From Embiotoca jacksoni (lineage: Eukaryota > Chordata > Actinopteri > Embiotocidae): 64,000 nt of DNA. Positions 26,101 through 40,967 of the stretch are shown here, piece by piece. A program made the position numbers and the translations under genes. The notes below the pieces were generated by a model. That model was not told the DNA's origin. It saw only the letters and a list, made by a program, of their open reading frames with translations, and searched no databases. The DNA is taken from NCBI GenBank assembly GCA_022577435.1, contig JAKOON010000008.1, forward strand, positions 16,665,001 to 16,729,000, given 5' to 3'. Position 1 is the first letter of the stretch. Each line of letters starts with the position of its first letter.

Positions 26101-29100
26101 GGGTGTGGACGACAGGACGTCCCCTCGCGCTGTCTCCTGTGGCGGTGGCGGTGATGTCTGAGCGCTGCGATGGTTTGGGTAACCGGGGGAACAGCGAGTT
26201 TTCGCTCACACACGCTCCCGCCACCTGTGGACTGAGCCATGGGTGTGGACTGTGTGAATCTGCAAAGGATTCACATGAGCATCAAAGTGTGCGCGCTGAA
26301 AAGTTGGAGCCTTCTCATGCTCGCCATGCTCATCTTCCCATGGAGTCGTCGTGAGCTCACAGCATCCTTCACGCCGACATCAATAGACACCTCTCATCCT
26401 CTATCCGAAGCTACCGTGAGAATGAGACCTTTGTCATTTAGCTCGCTACATGTGATTCATCAGATTTTACTGCAGTCCAATGCCAATGACAGGCTGCTGC
26501 TGTTTACTGTGCGCCAGTATTACAGTGTTAAAGAGTATCAACACATAAATTCATAAAGGGTGGGACTTTCTTCTAAACATTCGACACTATGGACAGGTCT
26601 GCCCTCTCGATCTCCACCCAGGCCCCCTATGGGTGGGATACCATGCTGGGAACACATGGTGGTGACCCCTTTTCTTCTCTTTGATGGCACTGTTCCCAAG
26701 ATCCGAAACACCCCGAGGAGATGAATGACAGGAGCTACAACTGCAACTAACTATTATTTTATTATCAGTTAATCTGCCACTTATTTTGCTGATTAATCAC
26801 TGAATCATTTTGCCAATGGAATCATCATCAGAATTTCATTAGAAAGGCCTGTAACAATTTCGTAGAAACAAAAGCTTATACAAACTTATAAATATTTAGT
26901 TTATATACCAAAAAAAAACAAAAAACAAGCAACTTCTGGAACAACATAAACAATTGATTGACTGATTATCAAAACGATTGCTCATTGATTTTGAGAAATA
27001 GAGACATGTCTGTGAGTTTGTACTACTAAACTAAATAGATTACGTCTGGTGTTGGTGTTCATCAGAATAAATGGCAAGTGATAAATACTGTAAATGCCCA
27101 ATTAATCAATGTCCATTTATTCAATAGGATGAATTCCTTGCTGGTTTTAATCTTTTCATGGTATTTGTTGATCCTAATAAAAATATGAAATAAGCCCAAC
27201 ATTACCATTATCTTTCTTTCAAGTAAATCAGCAAATAAAGATTTGCATTTCTTTTGTTTTACAAGTAATGCTAATTCACCGCTCCACATGCATAAACTAG
27301 TCCTACTCTCGGCTGTATGTTTGCTAACCTCGGCTACGGTATGTAATAAATAGGCCTTAACATCTGAAGCTGGCATAAAATATTAAAGGAGTAAATATAG
27401 AATTATTAATTAATATTATTCATTGAATGCAACATTTCTCTGTGTATTTGTGACACAGCATAAGAGCATTTGGAATCAGAGTATTTAGAGCTACATTTAA
27501 TATTCTTAATATCGAAGTCGGATTGAGGAGAAAAATAAATATTGTTTTATATTTTGTATTACAAATAAATTGTTGTCTCTATTGTGCGGAGAAGATATTA
27601 GACAGCATTATGCCTCGAGTATCATAAATGTCAGAGATGCCTGTCCACCCTCGAGTCGGTGTCCTACCTGAGAAAGATGGGCACAGATATGACCGGGGGA
27701 GCTGGATCGTGTGCTGTCCCCAGGGGCCACTTCATCCAGGGGCCTGACTGTGCGTCTGTCTGAAGGGGTGTGTGGCCTGCGGGGGGACAGGGGTTTGAAG
27801 GAGGAGGGGACTGACGGTGGGACTTCACACGGTGATGGCGGGACAGAGATGGACCGCGGCATCTCCACGGTAACTCTGAACGACGAAGAGTCTGTGAAGT
27901 TGGGGCCGGTGTAGATGGGAGCGGTGGGGCTGCCGTGTCGAAACTGCTGCCGCTGCTGCCACTCGTACAGCTGCCACACCATTCCCTCCTTGGTGGCCAT
28001 TCGCTCATCGGTGGACATGCGGAAGTGGCTGAGGCGGTCGTGGGCATACTTGTAATCGCTGGGCAGGTTGCACGTGGCCGGAGGAGAGCTGCTGCCAGAC
28101 GGGAGACGGGGAGACTTTGGCAATGACTGATAGGCGACATCCGCTGTGCTGGCTTTGGGCTTTAAAGGAGGAGTCGGCCGAGGGAGGTTGTACTCGGCAG
28201 AGGGAGCACTGAGACAGAAAAACACAGAAATCTTTTACTTTTATGGAAAGAGTTTCATATCACCTGTCCTCGATGAGTAATCTTCTCCACATAACACACA
28301 CACACTGAACTGAAATAAAACCGTTGATCAATTCCAATGTACAATTCCTCATTTTAACCAGCAGAGGGAGGCATTCACTCAAGGTTTTTTTCTCATGCTG
28401 CTGTTATGTAGAGGTGATGGCTGATTGAAACTGACCTCTTCGGTGGGTCCCCTTTTTGAACTTTGACCCAGTGCTCCACCTGAGCCAGTGTATTCTTCCT
28501 CTGCACGTGTTTCTCAGGGTCTGCCCTCGAAACAAAACCCCTCTGATAGACCAGGTTTCCATTTTGTTCTGGTGGTAGAGCCACTTGGATTACAGTCTGC
28601 TGTCCGTTCTTGTGGGCGGCCCCATTGACAGCGTCTGGAGACAGTCTCTCTACTCTTTCCATTGGGAATGGCTGGCTGGGCTTCACCTGGATCTCTAATC
28701 CATACCTCAGCTCGTCTCCATGAGCCAGTCTGATACCATTATCCTGAGGTTCCTCTCTGTCTGTCCTGTGATGGCTTTCTGACTGAGATGAGTTCTGGTT
28801 GATGTGGATGTGGTTGGTCTGTGGGACCGCCTGCTGTGTAGCCTTCTCTGGCTTCTCCACCTCTCTGTGAAAAAGTGAAATAGCATGATTAAATATATTA
28901 ACAATGGTTAAACTGGCCTGTAAAACTTTTAATAAATTGCCTTTTACCGCCTATCTTAAATTACAGAGTATGCACCGAAGTGTCAAAGTACTTAATCTTC
29001 CAACTATTACACACAGCTCCACTCGCATAGTTATTTCACCATCATTTAACTCCCATCTACATCATATATTATGATAAAGAGCAGCGCTCTTCTTGAAACA

Positions 29101-31045
29101 AGGGATTCATGAGCACAAAGTGGATAAAGAACACAATAGACACTCCAATTAACCTTAAGAGAACCTAAAGATAATTTCCCAATTCATTTGCAGAGACAAT
29201 TGTACATATGTTCATACTCATTACTGAGTTTCTCTCAGAACAAATACAGACCATAGAGAGGTTTTTTTTTATTAAATTTCCATCCTCACCTTTTTGTGTT
29301 TTCCAGTAGAGGAAAGAAAGACAGTCTAGTTCATGCTGGAGAATCACAGCAGAGCAAATCCCCATTCATCCTTATTAAATAGCTTTGTGTTCAAATGATA
29401 AGATTTACAATTAATTTGTTCATTTTCAAATCTCTCTATCCATTATCCCATTTAACGGAATAAGCCATTATTTTTTAAATGTCACATTTTTTTTACGTTA
29501 TTTCTAGTTTCACAAACTGCATACGCTTTGGTTTCTAATTTCGGAGTAAATAATTCCTTGAAGTTAAAATACGAAGTAAAAAAAAGGTGTATTTTAGCTG
29601 ATTGAGGTACATGTTATGAAAGATGGCAGTTAAGTGATCACCTCACACTTAACCATCTACCACTCAATGGAATATTTACTATTAACATTTTATTAGTGCA
29701 AAGCATTTCAGATAATTATTGTTTCATTTTAGGGGACCACACTAAGATTGTTAGGTGGGAAGTTGAGTGCTTTAAATTTTTTTTTTTTTTTTTTTTTTTT
29801 TTATTTTTTTTTTTTTAAATTCTGGAGTACTGACTTACATTGGTCTCTAGGTGGCATTATTGCATTGACCATTTAACCCATGCAGCACATCCAGCTAATC
29901 TAAAATGTCTAAATGCATTTAGATGTAGATGCAGTATTCATCAAGTACCAGACTAGACGGCAGACCTCTGCCACTGATTGTGAATATTTACAAAATATAT
30001 GCACACAAATCTTCCTTGTGATTACTGCTGTAATTTTAACTGGCAATTGGATGCAATACATCACATTTACAGTGCAGCAGATGAAGATGCAGTACACATA
30101 CAAACGTGTGAAAACTGCAGATATTTATGTGCCCCAGAGCAGACAGACAGGACTGGACCTGCTGTGGAGGACTGCTCATGTTGTTAAAATACAGCCCATT
30201 AGGCAGGAAAAATAAGCAAATTTAATGGTATGAAACATGCAGTATATATATTTACTTAATCAGTTGCCCATTCAACATTGGGGCCCATCACAGCATAGAT
30301 TAACGCAAGACATTAATGCACTGGCAAACAGATAATTAATTCTAGTTTATGTTGATTTGAATTGTGACCCAGGTTCACTTTGCTGTGTGATATAATCCCA
30401 AGACATATCCAGTTCACAGACTGCTGTGCCTTATGGAAGGTGTTGGTGCTTGTCGAAACCCAACCAATCAGAGAAGTGAATCCTACTTTATAGAGCAAGA
30501 CCAACCTCTTTACAGTGTGACTCTGCTGCATCAGCGCAGCCTGGTTCATGGCCCGGATCCAGCCATTCATGTCCTCCTGTGTGTCCGCACTGAAGAAATA
30601 TGTCCGCATCCCGCAGTGTTCTGCCTGTGAGCCAATCACAGAGTTCTTATTGTAAATGTAGGAGCGCATTCCTGTATGGCTCGCCTATCAAAGAGGGACA
30701 GATGGAGAGGCAGAGAGAGAGGGCAGATATGAGAGTGTGTTACTAAAGACAGGAAAAAGCTACCAGAGAGGCTGATAAGTGAAAAACTTTGCTTTCTTGT
30801 TCACTGACAGCTGCCAAATCAGTGAAGCTTACAGCAACATTTTTCTGAAAAAAAGAAAAAGGAGGGAGCAAAGTGCTGCAGCAGAAACAATGTGAACATT
30901 TAGTTGTTTCCAGTCAGAAAAAAAAAGCATCACAGGTTATATTATATCAGTGCTTTTCAAAAAAGCAGTTGCAATCACTTTAGCACACTGAAAACAGACA
31001 GCAACTGCAGCAAACACCCATGGGCTGCTTTCACCACTCTCGTCA

Positions 31046-31080
<35 letters not shown>

Positions 31081-34000
31081 TTATTTTACCTTGTTTAACT
31101 TCTTTGTAAAGCTGTAAATCTGCTCTAACAGCTTGATTGTTAACTATATCCACTAAATCCTCTGAACCCCACCCAGTTCTGATGCAGACAACCAACTATA
31201 CCACAGTAAAGATGCATTCAGCAGCTTTTTGCAGTTTCACAGCTGTTAACTATTTTATTTCATACTGGTTCCACTCAAATATAATTTTACTTGTCCTTCC
31301 CATCATTTTTATTCTCCCTCGTACAGATTACCTTCTCATTTTAAAACTGCAAAATATGTTGTCCTGATCTTAATGACGGACACTTAAAAGGTTCAAAACT
31401 TTAGTTACTAATGTTTACCCAGACTGTCTATTCCCAGAGTCACTGTTTTTTGTGTAAGATGGCATTTCACATTAAATATATCTTCCACTGTGTATGCATG
31501 GAGCGTAATTGTCACAGAGTCCTGCACAAAACATTAAATAAACAAAAGCAAAATCTGATGAAAAATCTCCTTTTGTAATTATGAAGCTATAATCCTAATT
31601 TATCATTTGTATGCAAAAACAGAGCTTCACCTATAATAATATAGACAGAATTTAATTGGTGCAAAGCTTTCCCTTTTTATTAGTCAGTTCATAAACTTAA
31701 TTGTTTTTTAAGTTCTTCACTAACTTAAGTATCTGGGATTCAAAATGTAGAAAAGGATGCCATTAGCTTTATGCTGCCAGGATAGGATGCCATGCTTTAT
31801 CACTTCTGAACTGTCGAGTGATTGCAGTCATTCAATTAAAAATACACTTTAAACCAATCCCAATAAGGTCTGCATCAAAACAGATGTAGAGGATCACGTT
31901 AAAAGTTAATGTATTTTGTATCTCGTATTGTGCAACAATATGAAATTAATGCAGCAGGGGTCAAAATGCTGATGTCAACGTACATCCAATGAAATGCAAT
32001 GAAATCAGAGAGGAGTGTGGAAAAAGATATCAGAGACTCGGCTGTCTTCCCTCTCATGATGACGAAAATGCAATAAGTGATGAGCAGCTTGTCAGGACAA
32101 ATACCAGAGACACTGAACATTTGCTGTATATACTGAGAGTGATCAACACTGTACAATTATCGATTGGCTAACTTAATAAATATCTGGGTATTCCCCACTT
32201 TTTCTTTGTCACATTCAGTGGTCCACAGTATTGGATTTGATTTGAGGTTAAAGTACTTGCCTTTTGTACACTTATATTGGACAAACAGTGTAGTTCTTGT
32301 AGCCTTGTCGTGGATATGCAATTTTTCCCCAAATCATTTATTAAAACTATTAGCATTCATATGTGCTCTGGCATTGTCCATAAATGACTTGCTGTAGTCA
32401 TGCCTGTTCATGGTAAAGACTTCAATGCACATTTAGAAATGTGCATTTGGCAGCTAGTAGCAAGACGTGGAACAAACTGAGGGAAGAATGATGCTCCGCT
32501 CATGAAGCTAAAGTGAAATCAAATACCTATTCATGCAAGACAGGAAGCCTGTGTGATTCAGGAAGACCACCCCCAGAGAACAGTACTCACTCCGCCAACG
32601 CAAACACACCGGGTCACAATGGGAGGCAATTGACCAACAGGGAATGAGAGAAACACAGTGAAATGAGCAAAAATAAGAGAACAGAAAACAACAGCTGATC
32701 AGTGCTGACTCGAATAGAAAGAACAGAAATGGCTCCAGCTGTGGTCTGTTGGCGATCATCACAGAAGCAAGAATGAGTAACAGTGGCAGCATCATATTTG
32801 TTTTGATAGTTTTCAATGAAAACATCATTGTAGAATCACAACACAAATCATCTAAGTTACTGTACTAAATTGCACAACCTGTTTTCTTAAATCTTCTCCA
32901 TTCAACCACTGAGACTAATTTTACTCTCACCATCTCTAGTCCATTATTTTATCTCAGTTTCTCAGGACAGGACAAACTGTAGTCTGTAATTCACTGTGCA
33001 TGTCAGTAGCTCCAACAGTCTGGAACATCCCATTGATGAACAACACCATCTCCTGAGCTGTTGTCATGCTTGCTTAGCAGTAACTGAAAATTTCCAAAGC
33101 TCCTCAGAGACACGTAGTGAAATCGTGTGCTCTTTAATGCATGACGGCTCAGGGTAAGCTGAGGGGGTTTGGTGGCTCCCTTAAATACAAGGTGGTACAG
33201 CAGACCCCAGCCTCATTTCACCTAACCTCACATATAAGCGGAGGGAGGAGACTGTGAATAGGCTGAATATATAATTAATATTCCAAGCAGCTCAATTATC
33301 ACATGAATGCCATTGTATGTAAAATGATCTTTTAAAATGCAGAAGATGTGTAACACACAGGCACACGCATTCATATTCACACTCAGGCACATTCACATAG
33401 AAAATTGAAAAGCACAAATCCCAAATACAAAGGAGCTGAAAGGATTGCAAAACAATGCCCTGAAGCTGCAATGGTGCATCAAACATTCAGGCAGTATTGT
33501 TCTTTGTAGCAAGCCCTGTTTCCACAAAAGAGGAGTTAGATAATGTTAACATACAAGGGACATAAATCCCTCTGCTGTCCTCTGGCAGAATTCACAAAAG
33601 TAAAAGAAAAAAAAAAGATTTTGCTGCATTGCAAAGAAAAGTGCTGGCACATTTTGGCTATTTTAGGTATAATGATGCTCAAATTAGAGTAAAAGAACAA
33701 AGCTCTTGTACTGTGCACACAGCATTGGAGACTGCAGTGCTGCAGCCTCCGTGGCACACTGGTGAACCACCTGAACACGGTTACACTGTTAGCTCAGATG
33801 TCATTCTTTCAGAATAGCTGAATAAAATCCAACCCTGTGTAAGTCCACATGCTAATTTGATAAGATCTGCTTAAGATAGTGTGACCAGAATACATAGGCT
33901 ACATGAATAGCTGCACTGTAGTCATCCACTGTAATGAGTTTGTATTTTAAGTAGCAGAGCTAAACAATTCCTGTTTGGTACCACGAGTTAAAACAGTATT

Positions 34001-34575
34001 TTTGTCTGTACTTTACTGTGACAAAATATTTTTTTCTCCACAAAACCACTTTTTCCTGATTTATGAAAATAGTCCAAATTATCCAGTCCAGAAGTTATAC
34101 AAGGAGCAATTAAAACTATATATAATTATAAAAGTAAAAATTTCAATCAGGCAATATCTGGTCCATAAGTAAACAAAACTTCCTGATTACATTTTGAACT
34201 GATTGACTGTTTTAGATGCTCTGTGTGACCGAATCATACAATACCTTCTAAACAACCAGGAAAAAAACATTAGGAGACTTGAAACCAGAAGTACACATCA
34301 GCCTTCCTGTCCTACAGAAACCAGTATGTAAGGCGTGTTAAAGAATAGTTATGTAACAATATAATAACCAAACAATGGATGAGATGAGAACAAGTTTTGC
34401 CAGCTACACATACACATGACAAACTTCTTTTATAGAGCTGACTCGGTACCACTTCACTGTTACCTTGAACGCATATTTGCGGTTTATGTGGTCATCAGGC
34501 TCAACTGGTGCGATCACATAACTGGGCAGAGGGATGCTACCGAGCACTGTTTCCTCTCGGCTGTCTGTGAAGCGA

Positions 34576-34628
<53 letters not shown>

Positions 34629-37600
34629 ATTGTTACAGGCATTCAAAACAATATCTAATTCTGCCAAGATCTTTTACGATGTTTACGAATGGATGCAGAT
34701 TTATGAGCAACAGGAAAACAGGAAAAATTAGCAAGGCATATTTCACGGGTGACTCTTGTCACTTCGAGGCCATGTGGCGGCGTGTGGCATGAGGTGGCAT
34801 GTGGCTTATCTATTATTCAGTATGATTAATGGAAGAGGGGAGGTAGATGCTATGGCAACACAAGCATAGATTACATCCCATAATAGAAAAAGCTCAAGTT
34901 AATAAGGACGGAGAAGTTGGAGGAGGAGAAAGCCATGGAGAGTAGGAGATACATCTAACTACAGGCGGTCATCAATCACAATGACAGCAGGAGGAGATCA
35001 CTAAAAGATTTCACAAGTCCATTTTCATTTTGGCCAGTTAAACCCTGACCCAGTGCTCTTTTCATCGACTCACCTTTGTAGTAAAACAAGCAGTAGTCTG
35101 ACAAAACAAACCACTTCCGCTTCCACAGTCGCATTCCAGAGCTGTCCTGGAGGTGAAGGAGGAAACACAACATAGTGTATTTAGAAATCCTCCTCGCAGG
35201 AACACATTTGAATTCACGATTTAATTAAAAAGTGTAGTTTGGGAATAACATGCTCATTAGCTCTGACCGGGTGGTGGTGGTGGTGGGGGGGGGGGGGGGG
35301 GGGGGGGGGGAGAGAGAGATTAGAGTTAGGGCGGGAGCACTCTATGCATATTATTAGAATAATAATTTCATTTCATTGTTCTTTGTCTTGCAGCATTTGA
35401 CACGGAGCTGCTGCCTCTACATTCATTTATACTGTCATTTTGTGTCTTATGCTTCGAAAGATTATGTTATTAAAATTGTTTTATGAAGGCAATCTGAGTC
35501 TTCAGTTTGTAAATGTTCATAAACAGTTCACAGGACATGAGACTCGACATGAAATTACAGATTAGTGCTACAAACATCTAACAACACACCATACAGAACC
35601 ACTACGACGGAAGGCTCACAGCACTGTTGGTAATCCCTCCTGCTCACGAGATTGTTTTCACACCACACACTTACACCGGTTACACAGTGGAGGATGGCGA
35701 TCTATGATTATGTGACTACCGTAACTGAGATTTGAACACGTGCTGACTCTGTGTGCCTTGAGGTGACAGGAGCAGAGGAACCTACGTTAGCTCACCTGTT
35801 TATAGAGCCATCCTCTCACCACCACTGGGATGTTCAGGTTTCTTTTAATAGAGTGATCCCGCTTGCCGAAAGTGTGTACTTTCCCCGCACCTCTGGAGCC
35901 CTGCAGCAAGCGAAGAACGACGCCAACTGTTAGTTGTGTGGTGGCTTTGCTGAAGAACTGTTAACCAGTTTACTCTGCTTACTTGAGAAAACATACAGTA
36001 TTTAATAGACAACAATATTGTGTGCATAATGGCACTGCTCTCCACAATGCAAAGACTACAACTGCATGATTTTGGTATTTGGAAAGAAAAGAGAAACTGT
36101 CTTTAAAAATAGTAAAAAGGGCCTTTTTTTTCGGGAACTTCCTTCTCTTAACACCCATAACGAGAACAGGAAATACCAACTGGCTTTTCCTGTGAACGCG
36201 TGCATCCACTTTTATCAGGCATATTTTTAGATGAGGTCAGTCTCTTTCTCAGGTACTTTTTCAACAGAAAACTGGATGTTTGACACAACCACAATTTTTT
36301 TAAATAGACAAATAAAAAAACACGACCGGTGCCAAAAGATAACAAATAAGATGAATAAATTATAAAACACAAAATACAGACTAATTAAAAAATAGTAAGT
36401 GCTTCACAGTGGAATAAGTGCATCTAACTTAGAGTTGCATTGCATTTTATTCCAGTGTTCAGACACGTAATGCTGGAAATCAGTCCAGTGGTTTGTTAAG
36501 TTGAAAAGTGTTAAAGCTGTCGGTGTCAAACTGTTTTTAAGTGTCGATCACGTTTAGCATTAGCGATAATAATTCCTGTCCTGTGTTTATGCAGCGTATC
36601 CCATATTCACAGACAAAACAGCTTTGCAGCAAAAATGTCCATTATCACCGTGGAAACAACAGAAAGTCTGTCCAGCCTCACAGGATGTATAGTGTAGTAA
36701 ATCATGCTTGAAAAATGAATAAAATATTGCAAATTAATTGGAGATTAGTGAGATAATGTATTCAAGAGCTGATTAAACCAGTTTATCAAAATGAGCCATA
36801 ACAGTTGTCAAGTGAGCTCTTAAAGCAATTCACTAAAAATACATATTTGATCAGTTATGATAAATGTCAGAAAAGACAACCTAAAAAAATAAATTTTATT
36901 CTATTTTATTATGGATGATATTTTTCACACATCTTAAAATTTTTCGACTTCCGCAGTGAAAGTAATGGCACACACAAGTAAAACATTGATGCTCACCTTT
37001 GACCCCGAGGTGACCTCCACTGCTGCTACGGTCACAGCCTTGGAGGACTGTGTGACCATGCTGGGAGATCTGTGATTGGCCGCTGACTTGGACATACGGG
37101 ATTCAATCCTACAGTCGAGCAGACGGCGTAGAAGAAGATCGGTAACATAGACGGTGTGAGAAGCGATGACCAGTGATGTTCCCTCTCAATCCCACTGACA
37201 AACTACAGAGTGCAGTCCTGTGCTGAGCTTTCAGATATAAAGGATATGACTATTTCCTGACACCAACACGAGACCTGTCCCAGCCAATGGCTTTGCAGTG
37301 CATGTGTTAACAGTGACAACGACACTACAGTAAGACTCGGTCTGACCTGCAGCCCCGGGAACTTGTTATCACGATAACAAAACATCCCAAAGAGAACAGG
37401 AGCCTCGTATTAAAACCATATGCATAAATGACGCGTACACACTGTTTTTGTAATCCACATCCCCACATCACATTTCATCATTACATCATCATATTGGTAT
37501 GGATCCAGATAAATCAACATTACAGCACAGGCCCTTCAGTTTCATTGACAAGTTGGTGTCAAATAATAATAGTTTATTTTGCAGATAAAGTTAATAGAAA

Positions 37601-40600
37601 TATTTTAACAGGGACTTTTGGACTTCAGTCAACCATAGTAATATATGGAGATAATTTCGGTTGTGGAACAACACCGAGAGTTTGACTGCAATCGGAAACT
37701 CAACACAGAAATATAATAACAGAGAATCATGTGTTGTCACAGTGTTATGGACATGATAGATAAAAAAAATAAAAAAAATGTCATGCATTTCCATAGAGGG
37801 CTGTTACGTGTTCAAATGTAGAGTCAAACGGTATGTGCCCTTTTTGTGGAAAGGAAAGTTTGATTTTGAGAGTTCCTTATTTATGAATACATGTATATTT
37901 ACAGCATGTCATATGATAATACAGTACAATTATTTTACAGTAATTCATTTCAATTATATGAATATATGTCATCTCAAGGCACACAGTAAAGACGTTAGAA
38001 AACTTTAGAGAGAAGTGGGGCCAGTTGTGGTTGTTTTTCTTCATGACATAGGGAACTAATTAATCTATTAATTAATTAATTAATTAAGAAGAGTTCCCTT
38101 CTGATGGGAGTAATGCATTACAACCAGGCACCAGTAAAAACGGGAAACAAGTCAGGACCAAAGTTGCATAAACTCATTGATTTAAAAAAAAATATATATA
38201 CATATATTTTCATGAATTTCAATATTTAAACATCATGACCCGTCCCTAGTATGTACCCCCAGCTCTTCAGTGCTTTATCTCCTGATGCGACATCACTGTA
38301 TTCTCAATTCAGGAAACAATGATAGCATTTTGACTGATCATTTTTAAACAACTACCTGATGAGAGAAAATGACAAATGATATCAAAGTACAACTTACTGC
38401 TTAGAGTCCAAAAAAATTACCCATTTTTGTGATGCCTCGTGTATATGTATGTGCTGCAACTACAAGTTGCACGGAAATTGACAAGCCTGTAAGATACTAA
38501 ACGTTGCTGCACCAGCCGCAACATTAGGCCACTTAGAGCCACCAACAGCTTGTACTGATATACTGCTTATTATCATCACCTCTTTACATGATGTTACATC
38601 ATGCCTTTTCAAAGACTTGCATCAGAGCTTCTCAAAAAAAACAAAAACTTAATCTGAGGAGGGTTTAAATCTGAAGTATAGAACAATGTGCAATGAGGCA
38701 GCCTAATGGTTACATTCACTAACCTTAACATTCACATTACCTTGATGTCATCGTCGGCCGAAACACATCTCAAGTACACAGGGCATAAACACATTTGTGG
38801 TAGGCAATGCAATTTGCATAGAATACAAATATGACAGTAGACACAAGCAAATAGGCTAAATAATGATAGTAATCTTTAAAGGTCCCATATTTATGCTTTC
38901 CTGGGGTTTTAGTTGCAGTCTTGATAAGATGTTTTTTTGGTTTTAAGTACCAAAAAGTTCACATCTTTTCACATAAGCTTGTCTTTGGAGCTCTACCAGG
39001 AACAGGCTGTTTTTGTGACTGTCTTTAAGGTCCATTGATATCAATGACCCTCTCTTCTGATTAGCTCTCTTTTCTGAGTGATGCATGCCCAGGCCAACCA
39101 CATGTTTTTTTTTCGGTGTTGTAGCTTGCTAGCTCCCGGACATTGTGACATCACAAACTTATGGAATCAAAATATCTCAGTTGCTGAATACCAGCTGTGT
39201 TGACTTCACGCAGAACTGCTTTATGGTCAAAAAAGAAACGGGGATCTTGGGACCTTTTAAAGTATTTTTTTCTCCAGTTCTCACCATGTTTTCTTTCCCA
39301 CAATTTCCAGGACTGTTTTTTTCCATGTGGTTATATTTTTTGAATTGTCCAATGTGCTCAAAGGAAGATGCATCAAGCATAATGGAAAAACTACACAAGG
39401 TCCCAGAAATCTCGAGTTTAAATCCAGTCAAACTCAATAATAGCATGCTGTTCCAATAGATTTTTTTTTTTTATCCAGAAATCCTCCTGTTCTCCTGTTA
39501 CATCATATTCTGAAGGCACAAGGTTAAAATTTGGAAACTGTAGATTACAATGAAGTCACAGTCATGCCCCTGGGACCAACTCTGACACTGATCATTTGGT
39601 TACATATCACATCTTTCCGCTGTAAGATGTTGTGTGCCAGCAGCAGAGGTCAATTCAAGTTCACATCACTTCCAGTCAGTCAACATTTTACGTTGTCTGA
39701 CAGCTTTGTATATTGAGTTGTAGCAGCATGACTTACATTAATGACCAAACCTACTGTCCACCATCCACTAATATTTCCTCTCAGGCCTAGAAAGTAACTC
39801 GCTCTTCATTAATTATTATGAAGGTTTAAGTAGGGAAGCTTCAGTAGTGTCCAGTACGTGGCAGAGCTTTACGATAGGAAACTATGTGACCTGACAAGAC
39901 TGCCACAAGCCCCCTGCATTGTTCCACAAATGGGTTCAAAGCAGCACGAATGCAGTTGTTTTTTCCTGCTGTGTGTGCCGCACTAAAATTAATCTAGAGA
40001 AAACTAGATAAGATACAGATATATGTCAGAAACCAAAGCAAAGAAATACCAGCAAAACAAAGGGAAAAGGGGAGAGACCCCACTGGAAACTAAACTTAGA
40101 GTCTGCAGTCTCAGCTTGGACTACAGCCAGCTTCTTTTTTTTTTACAGGATGTTTCTGTCGTGTCAAGGGGACTCTGCTGTTTTATGTGAAGCTTTCATA
40201 CTGTTTACCACCACTGTCATCGGAGTAGTTCCCTAGGAGATTTGTTGTGGCATGTGGATGAGAGGAGCGATATTTCACATCACGTAGTGTAGAAAGGGGA
40301 AAGTCACCGAGCTCCATCTCCACCTACTTCTCTTGCTATGATGGAAATGAAGGCATACAGTATTTGACATCTTTAAATCCTTTTAGGCAGTGGGTGTACA
40401 TGAAGAGAGTTAATGAATTGATCATAGCGTAATGATCTAGAACAAAGTCAAAGGCTTCAGGCTAGTAAAGACCAGGCTGATCGACCTCTGTCTGGGGAAG
40501 GGCCTCATGAAGATCTTTTTCCTGCTCTGTCCTCAATCAGATACCTATCTTCAGGGAAGACACGGTTTCTCCTTCCTCTGAAGTGATTCATGGAAGAAAC

Positions 40601-40927
40601 CCACTTCCCATTCAGATACCGTTACATGCAGAGTGAATCCCATAAACATCACCAATGAACAGAACTGCAGTGTTATGGTGAGGTCAAGCCTGCATAGCAA
40701 ACATAAAACTGCAGCCCAGCTGTCACACACTGCATTCAAATCTACAAAACAGGATTTTAACAAGGAGGGTGGAAAAGACATGCAAAAGTAGGAAGATGAA
40801 GTATATAGAAGTATCCTTAACGGGCTCTCCACCAGGTTCAGACGAGGTGAACGCCACTCACCCTGTGAAAACAGCTGTCTCTTCTGCTTGTGTTACAAAC
40901 TGGGAACGTGGAGTTTGAAAGATGGAC

Positions 40928-40967
<40 letters not shown>

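Noticed and set aside
27664..28140. Long ORF in another minus frame over the 27668-28208 exon
   Set aside because: It is a shadow of the real exon. The plekha7 frame has clear homology and matching splice phases.
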